DNA of 64,000 nucleotides, from positions 212,630-276,629 of the forward strand of contig JAJFKX010000025.1 of NCBI GenBank assembly GCA_021772985.1. Direction: 5' to 3'. The position numbers were made by a program, and so were the translations under genes. A model generated the notes under the pieces. It searched no databases and had not been told where the DNA came from. It was given only the letters and a program-made list of their open reading frames with translations. Shown one piece after another: positions 55,031-64,000 of the stretch (position 1 is the stretch's first letter; every line of letters starts with the position of its first letter). The stretch is from Gammaproteobacteria bacterium. GTDB taxonomy: Bacteria; Pseudomonadota; Gammaproteobacteria; Xanthomonadales; Wenzhouxiangellaceae.

Positions 55031-56203
55031 ATGGCACAAGACAACACTAGTGGCAACACGGAAGCTGTTACACAAACTGCTGATACCACACAAGCATTTT
55101 CCGACCGAATTGATGGTCTTAGGGAGTTTCTGCCCGAATCATTAATGGTTATCTGGGATACTGTTGCACAACATCCCATAATTGGTTCGGTTGCTGTCGT
55201 GATTTTTGGCTATTTGGCAGCCAAAACCACAGTTTGGCTGATGCGCAAAACCCTGGTTCAGTTGACCAAACGAACCAAAACCACAACCGATGATAAGCTG
55301 ATCGCATTGTTGATGCGCCCGATGTTTCTGACTGTTTTCCTGTTTTTCCTGGTCCTTGCACTCAGACCTCTAACATCCGGTGGCTCTTTCTACAATATTT
55401 TCGGCAATATCATGGCCTCATTAGTCATCATATCCTGGCTGACAACATTATTGCCTGCATGCAAGTTATTACTGCAATCGCTGGGGCGAAATCATAAGCG
55501 CTTTCCATTTATTGAGGAGCGCACCATTCCATTATTCAACATCCTGTTTTTGGTTTTGCTGGTCGGGTTCGCCAGCTATGCACTGTTGATGTTATGGGGT
55601 ATTAACCCTGCTGCCTGGCTTGCATCCGCAGGTGTCTTGGGCATTGCGATCGGTTTTGCTGCAAAAGATACTTTGGCCAATTTATTTTCCGGTGTTTTTA
55701 TCGTTGCCGATGCACCTTACAAAATTGGTGATTTCGTAAACCTCGACAGCGGTGAACGTGGTCAGGTAACCAGTGTAGGTTTACGCAGCACTCGCTTAAT
55801 CACCCGGGATGATGTTGAAATCACGATCCCCAATGCAGTCATTGCCAATGCGAAGATTATTAATGAGAGTGGAGGTCCCTATGAAAAGAGTCGGATCCGC
55901 ATCAAAGTTGGTGTTGCTTACGGGACTGATGTAGATAAGGTTGTAGCTGTGCTCGAAGACATAGCCAAAAATTATGACACAATTTCCATAACACCAGCAC
56001 CGCGGGTCAGGATGCGGCGTTTTGGCGATTCCAGCATTGATTTCGAATTACTGTGTTGGATTAACGCACCAGTAGAACGCGGTAAAGTCAGCCATGAATT
56101 ATACATGCAGGTATATAAGCGCTTTAATGTCGAAAACATCGAAATCCCATTTCCTCAACAAGATGTTTATATCCGCAGCATGCCGCAACAATTCTCAGAG
56201 TAA
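55031..56203 (+). CDS. MscS-family mechanosensitive channel
   Basis: 390-aa small-conductance channel. Transmembrane helices are followed by the pore helix TM3, SAGVLGIAIGFAAKDTLANLFSG (central part). The beta domain IGDFVNLDSGERGQVTSVGLRSTRL and the C-terminal alpha-beta domain follow. It is slightly longer than E. coli MscS, with an extra N-terminal part. It releases osmolytes under hypo-osmotic shock. 27 bp after the aminotransferase; probably incidental. Confidence 0.92.
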   Translation: MAQDNTSGNTEAVTQTADTTQAFSDRIDGLREFLPESLMVIWDTVAQHPIIGSVAVVIFGYLAAKTTVWLMRKTLVQLTKRTKTTTDDKLIALLMRPMFLTVFLFFLVLALRPLTSGGSFYNIFGNIMASLVIISWLTTLLPACKLLLQSLGRNHKRFPFIEERTIPLFNILFLVLLVGFASYALLMLWGINPAAWLASAGVLGIAIGFAAKDTLANLFSGVFIVADAPYKIGDFVNLDSGERGQVTSVGLRSTRLITRDDVEITIPNAVIANAKIINESGGPYEKSRIRIKVGVAYGTDVDKVVAVLEDIAKNYDTISITPAPRVRMRRFGDSSIDFELLCWINAPVERGKVSHELYMQVYKRFNVENIEIPFPQQDVYIRSMPQQFSE

Positions 56204-56270
56204 ATGCATTCGATCTGAAACTGAAAAAAATTCCAACCGTAATAAGCTTGTTACTAACTCACAATTGGCA

Positions 56271-57143
56271 CTATGTTTTTTCGAGTTTTTTACTGGCTGT
56301 GCCTACCATACTGATAGCTATCCCGCCAATAATTAATATACCTGCTGTCCATAGTCGTGTGGATATTGCTTCGCCAATCACAAAAACACCTCCAATCGCA
56401 GCTAATGCTGGAACCAGTAATTGGACAATTCCTGCCTGGTTCACGCTCAACGCCGGTAATGCACAATACCAGCAGATATAACCGACACCAGACGCCAATG
56501 TACCGGAGACCACCGCAAGTAATAATCCATTCCACTTGATGTTCCAGTCGAGCCCTGAATACCAGCTCACACTGATAAGTACCACCAGATAGGGCAGGGT
56601 ACGGATAAAATTGGTTGCAGTATCATCTATAGGGTTCTTACTGCCACGACCCATCCAGGTATATGCCGCCCAGGCAAAGCCTGCCCCAGCCATCAACCCT
56701 GCTCCCAGCAAAGACGGGCTCGTAGCTGTCGGTAGCAGTAGCCACAAAAAACCAGCATTAGCCATCACCAGTGCCAGCCATTCCCATCGGTTTTGTTTTT
56801 GGCGTTTTTTGATCGTTATCGCCAACAAACCAACTTGTACACAACCAAATAGAATTAATGCGCCGGTTGCTGCACTTAATTGCAAATACGCATAGGAAAA
56901 CAAGCTCGCATATAAAAACAGCATAAACGCCGGCAAGCGGCGGTCAGCAGATACCAGCTCAGCTCGCCGCCTATGTGTTACCAACCACAATAATAACGCC
57001 CCGCTTGCTAACCTTATTGAAGTAAAACTGACTACATCGATGCTTCCTTCTGCTAATGCCATTCGGCATAAAATGGAATTAGCCGCAAACCCTAGTAATG
57101 CCAGTGCAACGAATAACCAGGCAACTTGATTACTGATACGCAA
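56271..57143 (-). CDS. EamA-family (DMT) transporter
   Basis: About 290-aa inner-membrane protein with ten predicted helices in two EamA repeats. The frame is open to 57242, but TTG 57143 is preferred because it starts 1 base after the upstream gene's stop and gives a typical N terminus (MRISNQVAWLFVALALLGFA). An AGGG lies close upstream. It is likely a metabolite exporter; the substrate is unknown. Co-directional with the small protein at 57145 and the redoxin gene. Confidence 0.85.
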   Translation of the reverse strand: MRISNQVAWLFVALALLGFAANSILCRMALAEGSIDVVSFTSIRLASGALLLWLVTHRRRAELVSADRRLPAFMLFLYASLFSYAYLQLSAATGALILFGCVQVGLLAITIKKRQKQNRWEWLALVMANAGFLWLLLPTATSPSLLGAGLMAGAGFAWAAYTWMGRGSKNPIDDTATNFIRTLPYLVVLISVSWYSGLDWNIKWNGLLLAVVSGTLASGVGYICWYCALPALSVNQAGIVQLLVPALAAIGGVFVIGEAISTRLWTAGILIIGGIAISMVGTASKKLEKT

Positions 57144-57144
57144 T

Positions 57145-57564
57145 TTACCCTGCTGTTGGTGGTATCCGCAGCAACTGCCGGTACTGATGTACGTTACTAC
57201 AACCTGAATATTCATTGAACAAACGATCCCAGCGCTGAACATCGTTGGCTCTTCGCCAGCGTTGATGGAAAAATTTCATCAGGCAATTACCATCAGCTGT
57301 TTCAATCATGATCAGATCGTTTTCTTTGACTTTTGCATATGCTGGATAATGCCCAGCATATCCCCAGTGCAAACCACCGCTACGGTCAGCATATGCTAGC
57401 CAGAAATCTTCAACCGATATCCAGGTATCTGAATCTTTATCCCAGGCTTTCCATTCATGTGTACGCACATCAAGTTGACCATGTCGATTACCAGGCTCGA
57501 CTGGTTGTGCTGCCAATCCAAGACTCACCAAATATAAGCATGTGATCAGCAAATAACGATGCAC
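57145..57564 (-). CDS. Small exported protein of unknown function
   Basis: 139 aa with a signal peptide (about 1-19, ending GLAAQ) and no recognised domain. The mature part is rich in Trp, Tyr, Asp and His, including WKAWDKDSDTW and DGNCLMKFFHQRW. A pair of cysteines (NC and GC, about residues 93 and 121) may form a disulfide, as would suit a periplasmic protein next to a redox enzyme. GTG 57564 is 10 bp after the redoxin stop. Function unknown. Confidence 0.7.
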   Translation of the reverse strand: MHRYLLITCLYLVSLGLAAQPVEPGNRHGQLDVRTHEWKAWDKDSDTWISVEDFWLAYADRSGGLHWGYAGHYPAYAKVKENDLIMIETADGNCLMKFFHQRWRRANDVQRWDRLFNEYSGCSNVHQYRQLLRIPPTAG

Positions 57565-57574
57565 TGCAATAAGT

Positions 57575-58369
57575 TTACTGACTTACCAAAGCCGGTTTAT
57601 CGCCATAGTTGATATACGATGTTGCAGCCGCCAATAACACTTCCGGGTCAAGCCTGGTTTTATAATTTGGGTTAACGTACTGAAAATGAATTAAGCCATC
57701 AATACCAATAATAAATGTCCCGGGCGCGGGCAAATATGTATGTTGTTGGCCTGATGCCTGTTGCAAATTCAACCCGCCATTAAAAAAACGGTTTAATGAT
57801 TCCTGATCAACTTGATAAGCCACTCCAAAGGCTTTAGCCACATCTAAACTTGAATCTGAATAAAGTGTATAACCAATATCTGGGTTTTCCATAGATTCGT
57901 ATAGTGTTTCTGGTTTATCCGGGCTGATAAACCACACATCAAAGCCTTGTGCCAGTAACGTTTTTTCTGCTTTTCGCAATTCTGCTAAGTGTAGGTTGCA
58001 ATAAGGACACCAACCACCTCGGTAAAAAGTTATTACCAAGGGTTTCTTTAGCGCTGTCGGATTAACATGGATATTATTTCCCGTCAGACCAGTCAGTCTG
58101 AACTCAGGGGCCTCAGTACCCGGCAATAACGGCTTAACTGAACTGGATCCGATCCCAACCTCACCGGTATCGTAACTATATCGTTCTTCACTACGACGTA
58201 ATTTCGTAAATACATCCTCATGTTCTAATCTTCTTTGCTCATAGCGTGGTTTATCTTCAGGTTGTCTATTGAATTCAAAACGAAAGTCATCTTCTTGTGC
58301 GCTGCTGATTCCAGGAGCCAGGAAAGCCAAAATCAAGCCAGATAGAAAAATAATGTGACGAACTAACAT
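57575..58369 (-). CDS. Exported thioredoxin-fold (AhpC/TSA/redoxin) protein
   Basis: 264 aa. The frame is open to 58465, but ATG 58369 places a signal peptide (MLVRHIIFLSGLILAFLAPG, then ISSAQ) and follows GGAA. The redoxin domain starts at about 80 (APEFRLTG). It contains FYRGGWCPYCNLHLAEL, with C121 and C124, a CxxC typical of thiol-oxidoreductases, and PGTFIIGIDG near the end. It is probably periplasmic, working in disulfide or peroxide reduction. A long linker of about 55 residues precedes the domain. Confidence 0.82.
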   Translation of the reverse strand: MLVRHIIFLSGLILAFLAPGISSAQEDDFRFEFNRQPEDKPRYEQRRLEHEDVFTKLRRSEERYSYDTGEVGIGSSSVKPLLPGTEAPEFRLTGLTGNNIHVNPTALKKPLVITFYRGGWCPYCNLHLAELRKAEKTLLAQGFDVWFISPDKPETLYESMENPDIGYTLYSDSSLDVAKAFGVAYQVDQESLNRFFNGGLNLQQASGQQHTYLPAPGTFIIGIDGLIHFQYVNPNYKTRLDPEVLLAAATSYINYGDKPALVSQ

Positions 58370-58604
58370 GTGGTGATTTCCGATACATTGCGAGTGGTGA
58401 TTAAGCTTAGCAGAAGCTTGGCCTTGCATGGCTCTGGATATATTGTTTTGCATTATCTTTTTCAATTATTGTGATTAAGAGCTGACCGTGTTGTGGTCAA
58501 TTTGATTGCGCTAATCGGCATAAAGCAAAAGTATGCTCTGATAAGTAACCGGCATGTCAGATGTTATACAAACCTGCAGGTTAATAACAGATAAGGGGCT
58601 TTCT

Positions 58605-58650
58605 AGCCACCATAAAACCAAACCCAGGTTGAAGCCACAACCTGGGTTTG
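58605..58650 (-). terminator. Rho-independent terminator of the DUF11 protein gene
   Basis: CAAACCCAGGTTG and CAACCTGGGTTTG (58619-58650) form a perfect 13-bp stem with a 6-base loop. Read leftwards it is followed by GTTTTATGG, a short T run. It lies 43 bp past the stop at 58693. Confidence 0.82.
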
Positions 58651-58692
58651 TACCATTATCCCCTCAATCTGATAGATTGAGCATATCCATTA

Positions 58693-61086
58693 TTAATTAA
58701 TAGTACTTTGCTTTCGGTTTGAACTGATAGCCAAACATGAAGCTATCAGGGATAACATGATCAGTATCAATAAACCAACCCTGCTCAATGTTGGCACTGG
58801 CACGATCACACCGATCACTGCATTATCGACATTATTGGACGCATCAACATCTACACCACCACTGCTCACTGTGGCAATATTCTCGAGGAATCCACCTGTG
58901 GGTACGCCAATAAGCTGTACAGTAATATCGTATGTGATCGTCTCGGCAGGCTGGATATCGCCCAGTTGACAAACCGGAATACCATCCGGATCATTCATGC
59001 AGCCTTCAGTTTCAATGAATAATAATTCCGGCGGTAGATTATCGGTAACAATCGCATCTGGTCCAACCACCATACTGATATTGGTCACTGTGATGGTATA
59101 GGTAAACAGATTATCTAAAGTAACAAAGTTTTGACTGGCCACTTTTTCAATAGCCAAATCCAACTCATCACCCAGTGCCGGTATATCTTCATCACAATCA
59201 TTGGTACTACCACCAACATTAGGACACTCATCGGGCACAATTACACTATTGCTGATCATATCAATATCACCAGATAGCGGATCATCAACAATCACACTGA
59301 ACGTCAACGTTGTCATACCAGGGTTAACACCATCATTAGCCGGGACAGTCACTGGGCCATTCGTATCACAAACCGTAGCGGCGGGATCGCCCGCTAAACA
59401 ATCAAAATCATCACCACCGGCTGCAGTTGTATTCGCCGGTACAGTTTCCTGAATTTCACCCACTGCATAGGTTATTGGAGCACCGCCGTTGTTGGTTAGA
59501 GTAATGCTGTAATCCAACTGCTCTCCGGGTTCTGCAAACCCATTTTGATTTTCATCGACAACGGTCTTGCTCACCGATATATCGGGCTCAGCACTGTTCA
59601 TAAAGGTACAGGTAATCGGACTCGGTGTGTTGGGGTTACCCACATTCAAGTCTGCACCATCCAGGGTTACCGTATTACCTGCCAACATGATTGTTACAGG
59701 TGCTCCAGCGGCATCTGCACAGTCAACCCCATCCAAAGTAAAGAACATTGGCACCATTTCTGTGATAGTTACATCCGCACCCAATGTTTCGACAAATACC
59801 GGTGCAGCACTGGCCGGTGTCCCCACAGCCGCGGTTGTAACACTCACATTAGCCGGGGCTGTATTGGTCAAAGTAAAATCAAACATCCCGGTTGCACCAG
59901 TACTGATTTTTTCCACAATAATCTGAAATGATGGCACAACTACAGTCGCTGCAGCATTCACATTGACCTGTGCAAATAACACCGAGGTCCCCTCGATACT
60001 GACATTGTTATTGATTTGCCCGTTAACCCGATCAGCTGCGGTGACAATAACACTTGCTTCACAGATCACTGTGTCTCCGGCTGGTAGATTACTGCCTACA
60101 CCGCCAAAGGCAACGCCACCTTGGGTCATTGCATCACACACAATAGCGGTCAATCCCGGTAACAAATCTGTAATGCTGTCGATCGTAATATCGTCTGCAT
60201 TGGCATTGGTAATAATGATTGAGTAGGTAATTTCATCACCCACGCTGGCAAAGCCATCTGGAGTAGCATCATCACTGATCGCTGGAACTTTAGCGGCATT
60301 CAGACTGCCTGTCTCAAACAGTATTGGTAACGAAATAAACAAATCATCGTCAAACACCGACTGACCATTAGCCCCATCTGCGGTTAATGTAGCTATATTG
60401 GTTATGTCAAATTGAGAATTGTCATCCGGCACGGTATAGCTTGAAGTACATACAAAACTACTATCCACTGCCAAGGTTGTGGAAGGGCAGGTGATAACCG
60501 TGCCCAGATCATCAACCACCAGAACATTATTCAATACCGCAGTTCCTGTATTAACAACCGTAAACGAGTAATCAATTGTGTCATTGGTGGTAAAAAGAAA
60601 ATCTGCATCATTGTCGTTATGTACGGCGCCAATCAATACTGTACCGATAGCCTCATCTGCTGGTGTTCCACCACGCTGGCTTATCAATATGGTATGTGAT
60701 GTTTTACTGCGGAATCGATTCCCATCACTATCTGTACCTATCGCAACGATATCGAACGGTAAACGGCCGATATCATCCGAAAGTGCATTTACCTGAGCTT
60801 GGCAACTGATACTGTCACCAGCTGCCAATATCCCTGATCCAGCGTTAAAACTATTCCCTTGGTTGGTTGCAGAGTTGCAGTCAAAACCGTTTAACCGATT
60901 ACTGTTGCGAATCGATATCCCGCTGATTTGAGTTGTGCCGGGATTACTCAAAACGTAATCCAATGTATAGCCGTTGCCGGCGGACTCACTGCTCGTTTCT
61001 ACTTCACCATTCAGTGTTGCTGCCACAGCGAACTGCGCGCTGATTAGCATGCCAAGGACAACTATATAATTGCCTTTAAGTTTCAT
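58693..61086 (-). CDS. Large secreted DUF11-repeat protein with IPTL-CTERM-like tail
   Basis: 797-aa surface/exported protein. ATG 61086 is preferred over TTG 61092 because AGGG lies 8 bases upstream. Signal peptide ends QFAVAA. The body is a chain of DUF11/beta-sandwich repeats of about 100-150 residues with SITLTNNGG, TVPANDGVNPGMTTL and ECPNVGGSTNDCDE. The C terminus VPVPTLSRVGLLILIMLSLI followed by basic residues (SSNRKQ) fits an IPTL-CTERM-type sorting signal: Pro-Thr-Leu, one hydrophobic helix, basic end. It may be an adhesin or matrix protein. A second DUF11 gene lies upstream. Confidence 0.85.
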   Translation of the reverse strand: MKLKGNYIVVLGMLISAQFAVAATLNGEVETSSESAGNGYTLDYVLSNPGTTQISGISIRNSNRLNGFDCNSATNQGNSFNAGSGILAAGDSISCQAQVNALSDDIGRLPFDIVAIGTDSDGNRFRSKTSHTILISQRGGTPADEAIGTVLIGAVHNDNDADFLFTTNDTIDYSFTVVNTGTAVLNNVLVVDDLGTVITCPSTTLAVDSSFVCTSSYTVPDDNSQFDITNIATLTADGANGQSVFDDDLFISLPILFETGSLNAAKVPAISDDATPDGFASVGDEITYSIIITNANADDITIDSITDLLPGLTAIVCDAMTQGGVAFGGVGSNLPAGDTVICEASVIVTAADRVNGQINNNVSIEGTSVLFAQVNVNAAATVVVPSFQIIVEKISTGATGMFDFTLTNTAPANVSVTTAAVGTPASAAPVFVETLGADVTITEMVPMFFTLDGVDCADAAGAPVTIMLAGNTVTLDGADLNVGNPNTPSPITCTFMNSAEPDISVSKTVVDENQNGFAEPGEQLDYSITLTNNGGAPITYAVGEIQETVPANTTAAGGDDFDCLAGDPAATVCDTNGPVTVPANDGVNPGMTTLTFSVIVDDPLSGDIDMISNSVIVPDECPNVGGSTNDCDEDIPALGDELDLAIEKVASQNFVTLDNLFTYTITVTNISMVVGPDAIVTDNLPPELLFIETEGCMNDPDGIPVCQLGDIQPAETITYDITVQLIGVPTGGFLENIATVSSGGVDVDASNNVDNAVIGVIVPVPTLSRVGLLILIMLSLIASCLAISSNRKQSTIN

Positions 61087-61177
61087 AAGCAAAGCCCTGA
61101 TTTACATAGACATTATTAGTTTACCATCAGTCAGCGATCAGTGTATACCTTTTTGCTGACTGATGGTAAATACTTAT

Positions 61178-64000
61178 TTATTGACCACCAATATTAAAAT
61201 TGGTAAATACAGCTGATGCCCGCGAGCTCACAATCTGCCCATTACTGGCAGAACCAAGCACCGTTGCTGTATTGGTCACCCTTCGATTATCAACATCTTC
61301 CTGAATAATAGTGTACTCGCCCAGGCACACCGCGATCTCTCCTGGCGCTAAGGGGTTATCCAGGATGAGCTCACCAGCACCGATTGATGCGGATACGTCA
61401 CACCCAATGAATGTCCCGTCACGTGATTGCAACCTCCGATCCACTAGTCGCACATTATCCAGTGGCAGCGTACCGGTGTTTTCAATGACAAAGGTATATT
61501 CAATGATTTCACCAACATCACCAAAACCATCACCATCGTTATCAGTCAATTGTCGATTGGTCTTTTCAAGATCAATGGCTGGTTGATCGGCTGGAATAGG
61601 CTCACAGGCATTGGCATCCAGATCGACTGTTCCGACTATCACGGCCTCATTGAAGAAACCGCTGCCTGGCTGGTTGATACAAGCAGTATTGCCGGCAATG
61701 TTACTCAAGTTGACCGCAACTCGAATACTCACGCTATAGGTATCATTCTCACTGATCGGTAATCCAACATCAAAATCTGAGAGTTGTAGCGATACGTTAT
61801 TCAGCGGTGTAAAGTTACCGCCATTACCCGCCAAACCTGGTTCCAAAATACCAGTGCTGGTGCTGACATTACCATCCAGCAGATTTATCTGGCTCGGCCC
61901 GGATGGGTATCCAAGCTGATCATCCAAGGTGTAAACAACATCCACACCACCCAGATTATTGATGGTTAGATCATAATTCACTCTAAACACTGTAGCACTG
62001 ACCTGAGTGACTGAAGTGATTGTTTTATCAAGAGTCACATTCACTATCGGAATTACTGTTGGCCCACAATCGTCCTGGTCAACTACACCGTCGTTATTGG
62101 TATCGTCCCCAGGTATTGTGATAGAACCATCACCATTCACATCCGGTTGGCCATCGATAAATACCGTTCCATCCGGACAGGTCATCATACCGCCTACTGT
62201 TGCTTGGTTGAGTACCTCGACTGCATTCACAGGCAAAGGATCAACCACTGTCACAGTGAAGCTGATCATTACTGTTTCACCAGCCGCAACATCCAAACTA
62301 AAGCCCGTTGTACGGAGATTTCCGATCGTTGGATTTGCCGGCATAACATCGCTGCCACCTACTATGACCAATGCTTGAGCATCGTTTATCACAACATTTG
62401 GATCAGTAAATGGATCTTGAACCGGCACGTCATCCGCCACGCTTCCACCATTATTAACCAGCGTAATGGTGTAAGTGAGTATCTCACCGGCTGCTGCAAT
62501 TCCATCACCGCTGGCATCAACTACTCCCTTAACTGCATCTACCCTTGCTTCAGTCGGGGTGTCTTCATCACAATCATTGGTGCTGCCACCTACGTTCGGA
62601 CATTCATTCGGTACCGTCACACTGTTGGCAATGCTGGTCACGTTATCCGGAATCGGATCATCAACTATCACTACAAACGTCAAACTGCTCATACCCGGTG
62701 TCACACCATCACTGGCCGCCACACTGAATGCCGCTGTGTTGCTGCAGGCACTGCCCGCTGCAGGGGCCGCACAGGTAAAGTCATCTCCACCCGCATGCAT
62801 CGTATTGGCAGGGACTACTTCTCCAATATCTCCAGCTGCATAGTTTTGATCTGCACCACCGGTATTCGTGAACGTGATCGTATACGTCAGGGTTTCGCCT
62901 GCAGAGGCTATATTATCTGGCCCTGCATCAACCGTCTTGGCTACCGTTACATTCGGTTCAGTCGGGGTGTCTTCATCACAATCATTGGTCATGATATTGC
63001 CGATATTCGGACATTCACCCGGTACCGTCACTGAGTTGGCAATGCTGGTCACGTTATCCGGGATCGGATCATCAACGATCACTACAAACGTCAAGCTACT
63101 TACACCCGGTGTCACACCATCACTGGCCGCTACACTGAATGCCGCTGTGTTGCTACAGGCACTGCCCGCTGCAGGTGCCGCACAGGTAAAGTCATCTCCA
63201 CCCGCATGCATCGTATTGGCAGGTACTAGCTCTCCAATATCACCAGCTGCATAGTTCTGTACCGCTCCACCGGTATTGATAAAGGTGATCGTGTACGTCA
63301 GCGTTTCACCAGCAGATGCCACGCCATCAGGACCTGCATCAACCGTCTTGACTACCGTTACATTCGGCGCCGTTGGGGTGCTCGTGTCACAGTCACTGTC
63401 TATCATCAGACATGGGTCCATTCCATCATCCATGACTGTAACTATGTTATCGATGCTCACATCGTTATCAGCAATCGGGTCAATCACTGTCACTGTGTAA
63501 CTGACCATCGCTGTATCACCAGCTGCAACATCCAACGTAATACCAGCTTGCAGATTCGCAATTGTTGCCCCTGCCGGCATAACGTCACTGGCATTGGTAA
63601 TCACCAGTAGTTCAGCAAGGTTTGCAATAACACCTGCATCACTAACTGGATCACTCACACTCACATCATCGGCTACTGTGCCACCAGTGTTGTTAATACT
63701 GATCGTATACGTCAGCACTTCACCAGGCTGGGCGATACCATCGCCACTGGCATCAACCACACTTTTAACCACTATCAGCCGTGGCTCAGTCGGCGTGTCT
63801 TCATCACAATCATTGGTGCTGCCACCCACGTTCGGACATTCATTCGGTACCGTCACACTGTTTGCAATACTGGTCACGTTATCCGGGATCGGATCATCAA
63901 CGATCACTACAAACGTCAGGCTGCTCATGCCCGGTGTCACACCATTACTGGCCGCTACACTGAATGCCGCTGTGTTGCTGCAGGCACTGCCCGCTGCAGG
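61178..64000 (-). CDS. DUF11-repeat protein, cut by the window edge
   Basis: At least 941 residues; the frame stays open to position 64000, so the N terminus lies outside. It consists of tandem beta-sandwich repeats. Each has a VVKTVDAGPDG-ASAGETLTY entry, AAGDIGE-VPANTMHAGGDD, TCAAPAAGSACSNTAAFSVA and a TPG-SSLTFVVIVDDPIPDN core, with NDCDEDTPTE joins. Two adjacent units (62551-63369) are nearly identical. A Ca-binding-like stretch DVNGDGSITIPGDDTNNDGV occurs near the middle. The C-terminal part has the repeat VIENTGTLPLDNVRLVDRRL and ends VFTNFNIGGQ, with no membrane helix or sorting tail. It is very likely secreted or surface-attached. Confidence 0.85.
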   Translation of the reverse strand, partial: PAAGSACSNTAAFSVAASNGVTPGMSSLTFVVIVDDPIPDNVTSIANSVTVPNECPNVGGSTNDCDEDTPTEPRLIVVKSVVDASGDGIAQPGEVLTYTISINNTGGTVADDVSVSDPVSDAGVIANLAELLVITNASDVMPAGATIANLQAGITLDVAAGDTAMVSYTVTVIDPIADNDVSIDNIVTVMDDGMDPCLMIDSDCDTSTPTAPNVTVVKTVDAGPDGVASAGETLTYTITFINTGGAVQNYAAGDIGELVPANTMHAGGDDFTCAAPAAGSACSNTAAFSVAASDGVTPGVSSLTFVVIVDDPIPDNVTSIANSVTVPGECPNIGNIMTNDCDEDTPTEPNVTVAKTVDAGPDNIASAGETLTYTITFTNTGGADQNYAAGDIGEVVPANTMHAGGDDFTCAAPAAGSACSNTAAFSVAASDGVTPGMSSLTFVVIVDDPIPDNVTSIANSVTVPNECPNVGGSTNDCDEDTPTEARVDAVKGVVDASGDGIAAAGEILTYTITLVNNGGSVADDVPVQDPFTDPNVVINDAQALVIVGGSDVMPANPTIGNLRTTGFSLDVAAGETVMISFTVTVVDPLPVNAVEVLNQATVGGMMTCPDGTVFIDGQPDVNGDGSITIPGDDTNNDGVVDQDDCGPTVIPIVNVTLDKTITSVTQVSATVFRVNYDLTINNLGGVDVVYTLDDQLGYPSGPSQINLLDGNVSTSTGILEPGLAGNGGNFTPLNNVSLQLSDFDVGLPISENDTYSVSIRVAVNLSNIAGNTACINQPGSGFFNEAVIVGTVDLDANACEPIPADQPAIDLEKTNRQLTDNDGDGFGDVGEIIEYTFVIENTGTLPLDNVRLVDRRLQSRDGTFIGCDVSASIGAGELILDNPLAPGEIAVCLGEYTIIQEDVDNRRVTNTATVLGSASNGQIVSSRASAVFTNFNIGGQ
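62551..63369 (-). repeat. Two near-identical tandem 408/411-bp repeats within the DUF11 gene
   Basis: Unit 62551-62958 and unit 62959-63369 share most positions, with only scattered substitutions and one added codon in the second (NIGNIMTNDCDE versus NVGGSTNDCDE). The unit is 136-137 codons. Such low divergence in tandem indicates recent duplication or gene conversion within the protein. Confidence 0.85.
63787..64000 (-). repeat. Third partial copy of the DUF11 repeat unit
   Basis: From CAGTCGGCGTGTCTTCATCA at 63787 to the end of the window the sequence again follows the 408-bp unit closely, so the array continues beyond position 64000. It is separated from the pair at 62551-63369 by one divergent repeat type (63370-63786). 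Confidence 0.8.

Noticed and set aside
62147..63034. Long plus-strand open frames opposite the DUF11 repeats
   Set aside because: Periodic shadow of the repeat array; composition is Cys/His/Arg-rich and nonsensical, with no start signals.

Overview
The window reads as chromosomal DNA of a free-living, aerobic gammaproteobacterium, probably marine or aquatic. The order hemF-tsaC-topA-smg-dprA-lysM, divergent from def-fmt-rsmB-DUF4390-ntrY-ntrX-trkA-trkH, is a classic gammaproteobacterial block, and the aroQ-accB-accC-prmA operon is also typical. Large secreted DUF11-repeat proteins, an IPTL-CTERM-like tail, an Oar-type TonB receptor and secreted 'WFTYD-G-Q-W' repeat proteins recall Marinicella/Wenzhouxiangella-like lineages. 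That placement is inference. I see no rRNA, tRNA, CRISPR array, insertion sequence or phage gene. Layout. 0-2 kb: a NodB-type deacetylase (-) and an AraC regulator (+). 2-9 kb (-): haem synthesis, tRNA t6A, topoisomerase I, Smg, DprA and a LysM protein. 9-19.4 kb (+): formylation/deformylation, rRNA methylation, an NtrYX two-component system, and the TrkAH potassium system with a small TPR protein. 19.5-24.3 kb: a lipid A-type acyltransferase, Dtd, an ArsR/CDF metal-efflux operon with a visible operator, DUF4124 and glutamine synthetase. 24.7-37.4 kb: a mixed metabolic and surface region with PrpD, an Oar-like receptor, PhoD-like phosphatase, metzincin protease, GST, Vgb-like propeller with GNAT, amidohydrolase and sulfotransferase. 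37.4-42.4 kb: two tandem paralogous secreted propeller proteins, with a broken third fragment and a decayed terminator between them. 42.5-45.5 kb: membrane pyrophosphatase and an acyltransferase-like protein. 45.8-49.9 kb: a tight five-gene operon (deacetylase, 2OG-Fe(II) oxygenase, methyltransferase, sulfotransferase, deacetylase). 50-53.2 kb (-): aroQ-accB-accC-prmA. 53.3-58.4 kb: sulfotransferase plus class IV aminotransferase, MscS, EamA exporter, and a secreted thioredoxin-fold protein. 58.7-64 kb (-): two large DUF11 repeat proteins, the second cut by the window edge. The most promising system is the five-gene operon at 45.8-49.9 kb. Its two deacetylases, together with a third at 68-922, form a recognisable subfamily with no signal peptide. 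The set looks like a sulfated, methylated, hydroxylated and deacetylated glycan or small-molecule pathway, but its substrate cannot be read from sequence. Other points of note are an NtrX whose AAA+ domain has lost its ATPase and sigma-54 motifs, an 18-bp perfect palindrome just before ntrX, and the duplication debris between the propeller paralogs.
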